DNA from: Mucilaginibacter glaciei
Lineage (GTDB): Bacteria > Bacteroidota > Bacteroidia > Sphingobacteriales > Sphingobacteriaceae
Assembly (NCBI RefSeq): GCF_014773245.1
Contig: NZ_JACWMX010000002.1
Span: 1-64,000 of the forward strand
Direction of reading: 5' to 3'
Length of the DNA stretch: 64,000 bases
This document shows positions 61,235 through 64,000 of the stretch, one piece after another (the first letter of the stretch is position 1; every line of letters begins with the position of its first letter). The notes under the pieces were generated by a model. It did not search any database, was not told the origin of the DNA, and saw only the letters and a program-made list of their open reading frames with translations. The translations under genes and the position numbers were made by a program.

Positions 61235-62330
61235 CAGATTCAGCATCGGATTGCTCTGTGGTGGGCTCTTTGTATTCAGCATCGCTACCTAAAAGATAAC
61301 CCCAAGGCTTAAGGGTTTCTACCCTATCAAAAATAATCTTAAATATCGCCAATATCGGGATGGATAAAAACATACCCGATAGCCCCCATATCATCTCCCC
61401 CACAATGATACCAATAAAGGTGATCAAAGCGTTAAGCCGCACTTTCGACCCTACAATCGCCGGCAGTAAAAAGTTAGCATCAACCGCATGAATGGCAATA
61501 ATACTGAACACGACAGACAGGGTTTCTGTTAAAGTGCCGGTAGCAAATGTGATGATAGTGCTTAAAAGTAAGGCGGTAAAAATACCCAGGTAAGGGATGA
61601 TGTTAAACAAGCCCACAATTATCCCGAGCAGGGCCGCATACTTTATACCGATAAAAAAGAACGCTGCGATAGCTACCCCGGCCACAATTACCATCTCTAT
61701 CATCAAGCCCAAAATGTATTGCCGCAAAATCTTTTGAATGTTCTCTACAACATCCAGCACCACGTGAGAGCGGCCGTCTTTAAACACCCATACTATAAAC
61801 CGTAGCAATAACCGGCGGTAAAACAATATGAAAAAGGTAAAGATGAGAATGAACGCGTAAAACAATACCATAGATGATATTGCGCCAAAGGTTGTACCTA
61901 AAACAGCCGTACCCGATGCCATTATTTTATGCCCCGTAGTTTCTACATAGGCTATTTGTTTATCGGCAGTAATATGAAACGCTCCCTGGATCCACTGCTG
62001 CAGGCTTTCTAAAGATTGCTGCACCTGGCTCTTTAACATAGGCCAGTCGTTAGCCAGGTTTGAGATCTGTGCACCTACCAGGTACAACACCCCGCCAACG
62101 AAAACAATGAGCAATAAGATGGATAATAGCGATGACGCACTGCGCGGTAAACGCAGCTTACGCTCTAAAAAGCCCGATATCGGCAATAGTAATACCGCGA
62201 AAAGAAAGCCAAAAATGAGCGGATCAAGGATCTCTTTAGCTAACGAAACTAAATAACCTAATGCACAAAACGCGATCAGCACCAAGGCGAGGCGTTCATA
62301 AAAAGGGGCAAGCAGCTTTTTCACCGGCAT
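61227..62330 (-). CDS. AI-2E/PerM-family transporter
   Basis: A 367-residue membrane protein with about eight helices. The N-terminal pair ends in LIFGFLFAVLLLPISGFLER, followed by a polar periplasmic stretch of about 60 residues (SNLANDWPMLKSQVQQSLES). The C-terminal half has the family segment YLGIFTALLLSTIITFATG and VGSKVRLNALITFIGIIVGE, then the conserved WGLSGMFLSIPILAIFKIIF. Members export varied small molecules or serve as Na+/H+ antiporters; the substrate is not predictable. The acidic C-terminus is cytoplasmic. Confidence 0.9.
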   Translation of the reverse strand: MPVKKLLAPFYERLALVLIAFCALGYLVSLAKEILDPLIFGFLFAVLLLPISGFLERKLRLPRSASSLLSILLLIVFVGGVLYLVGAQISNLANDWPMLKSQVQQSLESLQQWIQGAFHITADKQIAYVETTGHKIMASGTAVLGTTFGAISSMVLFYAFILIFTFFILFYRRLLLRFIVWVFKDGRSHVVLDVVENIQKILRQYILGLMIEMVIVAGVAIAAFFFIGIKYAALLGIIVGLFNIIPYLGIFTALLLSTIITFATGTLTETLSVVFSIIAIHAVDANFLLPAIVGSKVRLNALITFIGIIVGEMIWGLSGMFLSIPILAIFKIIFDRVETLKPWGYLLGSDAEYKEPTTEQSDAESVT

Positions 62331-62408
62331 AGGAAGGGGAATTTAATTTGTTGTTTAACTCAACTCACACAAATATGGCTTTATTTATATGATAGCTAAA
62401 GTTACTGA

Positions 62409-63284
62409 TTATAAAATATGGCTTATTTTCTCAATTAAGTGTTTGATGTATTTATCCATCACCACGGCAGGCTGTTTACTAAACACATTGCCCGCCCGGT
62501 TGGCCAATATTACATTGAAGGATATTGCGCGGTGACCTAATATTTTTGCCAGGCAATAAATGCCGGCGGTTTCCATTTCCAGGTTGGTTATCCGCTGATG
62601 ACCGTATCTGAAGCTGCTGATGATCTCCATCAACCCCGGTATGGCAGCCACTGCCCTCACTTGCCTGCCTTGCGGCGAATAAAACCCCGGTGCTGTTATC
62701 GTAATTCCGGTTTGGATACCAGGTGCTAATTTCTGTAACAACCATTCATCAGCCGCGGCATAATAAGGGTTTACCAGTAGTTCATCTTTAAATTCATGGG
62801 CAAAGGCCGCCAGCAGCTCCTTTTCCGGTTGGGTATGTCGCTGTTGATAAAACCCCGCCAAAGAATCAAGCCCAAATGCTGCGGATGATGCCAGCAGGCT
62901 ATCCACCTCCAAATCGGCTTGTATGGCACCCGATGTGCCTATCCGGATTAGATTTAGCTTTTTTAGATCGGCATTAACCATGCGGGTTTCAAAATTGATA
63001 TTGACCAGCGCATCCAGCTCATTAAATACAATATCGATGTTATCGGTACCTATCCCGGTAGATAGTACCGTAATGCGTTTACCGCCAATAATACCGGTAT
63101 GCGTTATAAACTCCCGCTTGCCTTTTTTTAGTTCAATGCTATCAAAATACTTGCTTACCTCACCCACGCGGTCGGGGTCGCCAACGGTAATTACGGTATC
63201 GGCAATATCACCGGGCAGCAGGTTTAAATGGTAAATACTGCCATCGGCATTGATGATCAGGTCGGCTTCAGATATTGGCTTCAT
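62409..63284 (-). CDS. Nucleoside phosphorylase (uridine phosphorylase-like)
   Basis: A 291-residue enzyme of the PNP/UDP family. Landmarks are VGDPDRVGEVSKYFDSI (phosphate-binding start), STGIGTDNIDIVFNEL, RIGTSGAIQADLEVDSLL, and the sugar/base-binding NLEMETAGIYCLAKILGHRA with the MET motif. These agree with uridine phosphorylase-type hexamers that cleave nucleosides to base and ribose 1-phosphate. Substrate preference cannot be fixed from sequence. The upstream region has only a poor -7 match (TACCTTGC), the same variant as ahead of the EamA gene. Confidence 0.88.
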   Translation of the reverse strand: MKPISEADLIINADGSIYHLNLLPGDIADTVITVGDPDRVGEVSKYFDSIELKKGKREFITHTGIIGGKRITVLSTGIGTDNIDIVFNELDALVNINFETRMVNADLKKLNLIRIGTSGAIQADLEVDSLLASSAAFGLDSLAGFYQQRHTQPEKELLAAFAHEFKDELLVNPYYAAADEWLLQKLAPGIQTGITITAPGFYSPQGRQVRAVAAIPGLMEIISSFRYGHQRITNLEMETAGIYCLAKILGHRAISFNVILANRAGNVFSKQPAVVMDKYIKHLIEKISHIL

Positions 63285-63482
63285 GGTTATCGCTAAAGCT
63301 GCAAGGTAATTTATAGTTTCAAAATAATTTTATAATTTCACCTATCCGATCATTAAAATTTACTCCGGTGATAGTATAAGCGGCCTGCCAGCTACTCAAT
63401 TTTGCTTTTTGAATTCTTATCTGCATAAGAATGCAGGCCTTGTGTTAATCCACGCTTATTATTCATTCTATTATTTTTTTTT

Positions 63483-64000
63483 ATGCTTAACGGACCAAAC
63501 CCTGATGTGCTTTACCCGATGGAGCCACACCGCAACCTGGTATTCTTAAAAAACCAGGTAACCAACCCCAATATTATCGTGGGCGATTACACCTATTACG
63601 CCGACTTTAACGACGCCGCCAATTTTGAAAAGAACGTTTTATACCATTTTGATTTTATTGGCGATAAATTAATCATCGGTAATTTTTGCGCGATAGCAAG
63701 TGACGTTAAATTTATCATGAACGGTGCCAATCATGAAACCGCACCGATTTCTACCTTCCCCTTCGCCATATTTCAGAATGGCTGGGAAAAGATCATCGAC
63801 CCGGAAAACCTGACCGGCAAATTCCCTAACAAGGGCGATACGCTCATTGGCAATGACGTTTGGATAGGTTACGACGCCACCATTATGCCGGGCGTAAAGA
63901 TTGGTAACGGTGCCATCATCGCCGCAAAGGCTGTTGTGACCAAAGATGTACCCGACTATGCTGTCGTAGGTGGTAACCCGGCGCGGATCATTAGAAAACG
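63483..64000 (+). CDS. Vat/CatB-type xenobiotic O-acetyltransferase (3' end cut by window)
   Basis: The first 172 codons of a left-handed beta-helix acetyltransferase; the frame is open to the end of the window. The start [15 protein letters not shown] is the typical Vat/CatB opening. The catalytic His is in [15 protein letters not shown] and the hexapeptide coils are visible ([31 protein letters not shown]). Such enzymes acetylate streptogramin A or chloramphenicol, but many chromosomal homologues act on other hydroxyl acceptors, so a resistance role should not be assumed. Members are about 205-220 residues, so roughly 35-45 are missing. Confidence 0.88.
   Translation, partial: MLNGPNPDVLYPMEPHRNLVFLKNQVTNPNIIVGDYTYYADFNDAANFEKNVLYHFDFIGDKLIIGNFCAIASDVKFIMNGANHETAPISTFPFAIFQNGWEKIIDPENLTGKFPNKGDTLIGNDVWIGYDATIMPGVKIGNGAIIAAKAVVTKDVPDYAVVGGNPARIIRK

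Noticed and set aside
63483..64000. Acetyltransferase as an antibiotic-resistance determinant
   Set aside because: The fold and catalytic His fit Vat/CatB, but the gene is cut off, has no mobile context, and chromosomal homologues often have other acceptors.
1..64000. CRISPR arrays, insertion sequences, prophage, rRNA or tRNA genes, riboswitches
   Set aside because: I looked along both strands and saw no supporting repeats, transposase motifs, cloverleaf sequences or conserved RNA cores.

Overview
The window looks like chromosomal DNA of a Bacteroidota bacterium, most likely a Sphingobacteriaceae member close to Mucilaginibacter or Pedobacter. The genus is an inference. The phylum call rests on four things: TonB-dependent receptors with a CarboxypepD_reg-like N-terminus, a DUF5686 protein, HU-CCDC81/SPOR and FolC cluster order, and many promoters of the Bacteroidota type (TTG/TTTG, about 20 bp, then TAnnTTTG). 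Shine-Dalgarno motifs are largely absent. I saw no rRNA, tRNA, CRISPR array, insertion sequence or prophage.

Layout. 0-3.7 kb: an orphan TonB-plug-like mini-protein, a CstB-like persulfide dioxygenase-rhodanese, and XRE and MarR regulators. 3.8-12.2 kb: surface block with a TonB-dependent receptor, a beta-helix lipoprotein, an ArsR-XRE fusion regulator and an Oar-like receptor behind TTAACA direct repeats that resemble a Pho box. 12.2-19.3 kb: EamA exporter, a frameshifted small gene, TesA-like esterase, sugar nucleotidyltransferase, M42 peptidase, GNAT and acyl-CoA carboxylase beta chain. 19.4-23.1 kb: a bicarbonate-type cluster (small anchored protein, SulP, DUF1275, beta carbonic anhydrase). 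23.2-29.1 kb: pruA, M16 protease, two paralogous mini zinc-ribbon proteins (one only 50 codons) and a single-domain response regulator.

29.6-39.2 kb is one envelope cluster on the plus strand: TPR protein, beta-barrel, HU/SPOR membrane protein, ExbB, ExbD, TonB-like protein, folC. It resembles a Tol-type envelope machine. 39.3-49.5 kb: aldo-keto reductase, DUF5686 protein, HEPN-MNT toxin-antitoxin pair, guaA, a PBP-like lipoprotein, an RsmB-type methyltransferase, MarC and an MFS exporter. 49.5-58.2 kb: two APC permeases, a RelE-type toxin-antitoxin pair, two small membrane proteins, a membrane pyrophosphatase, dacB. 58.2-64 kb: AraC-Ogt repair fusion, TPR-like periplasmic protein, secreted class II cAMP phosphodiesterase, AI-2E family protein, nucleoside phosphorylase, and a Vat/CatB-type acetyltransferase cut by the window edge.

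The least explained structure is a set of tracts with an exact 7-bp period but different unit sequences. They sit just upstream of gene starts (XRE gene, tonB, folC, guaA) and twice inside the folC coding sequence. Many apparent TTG starts are really the TTTG of a -7 promoter element, so starts were moved to the next ATG, and some transcripts look leaderless or nearly so.
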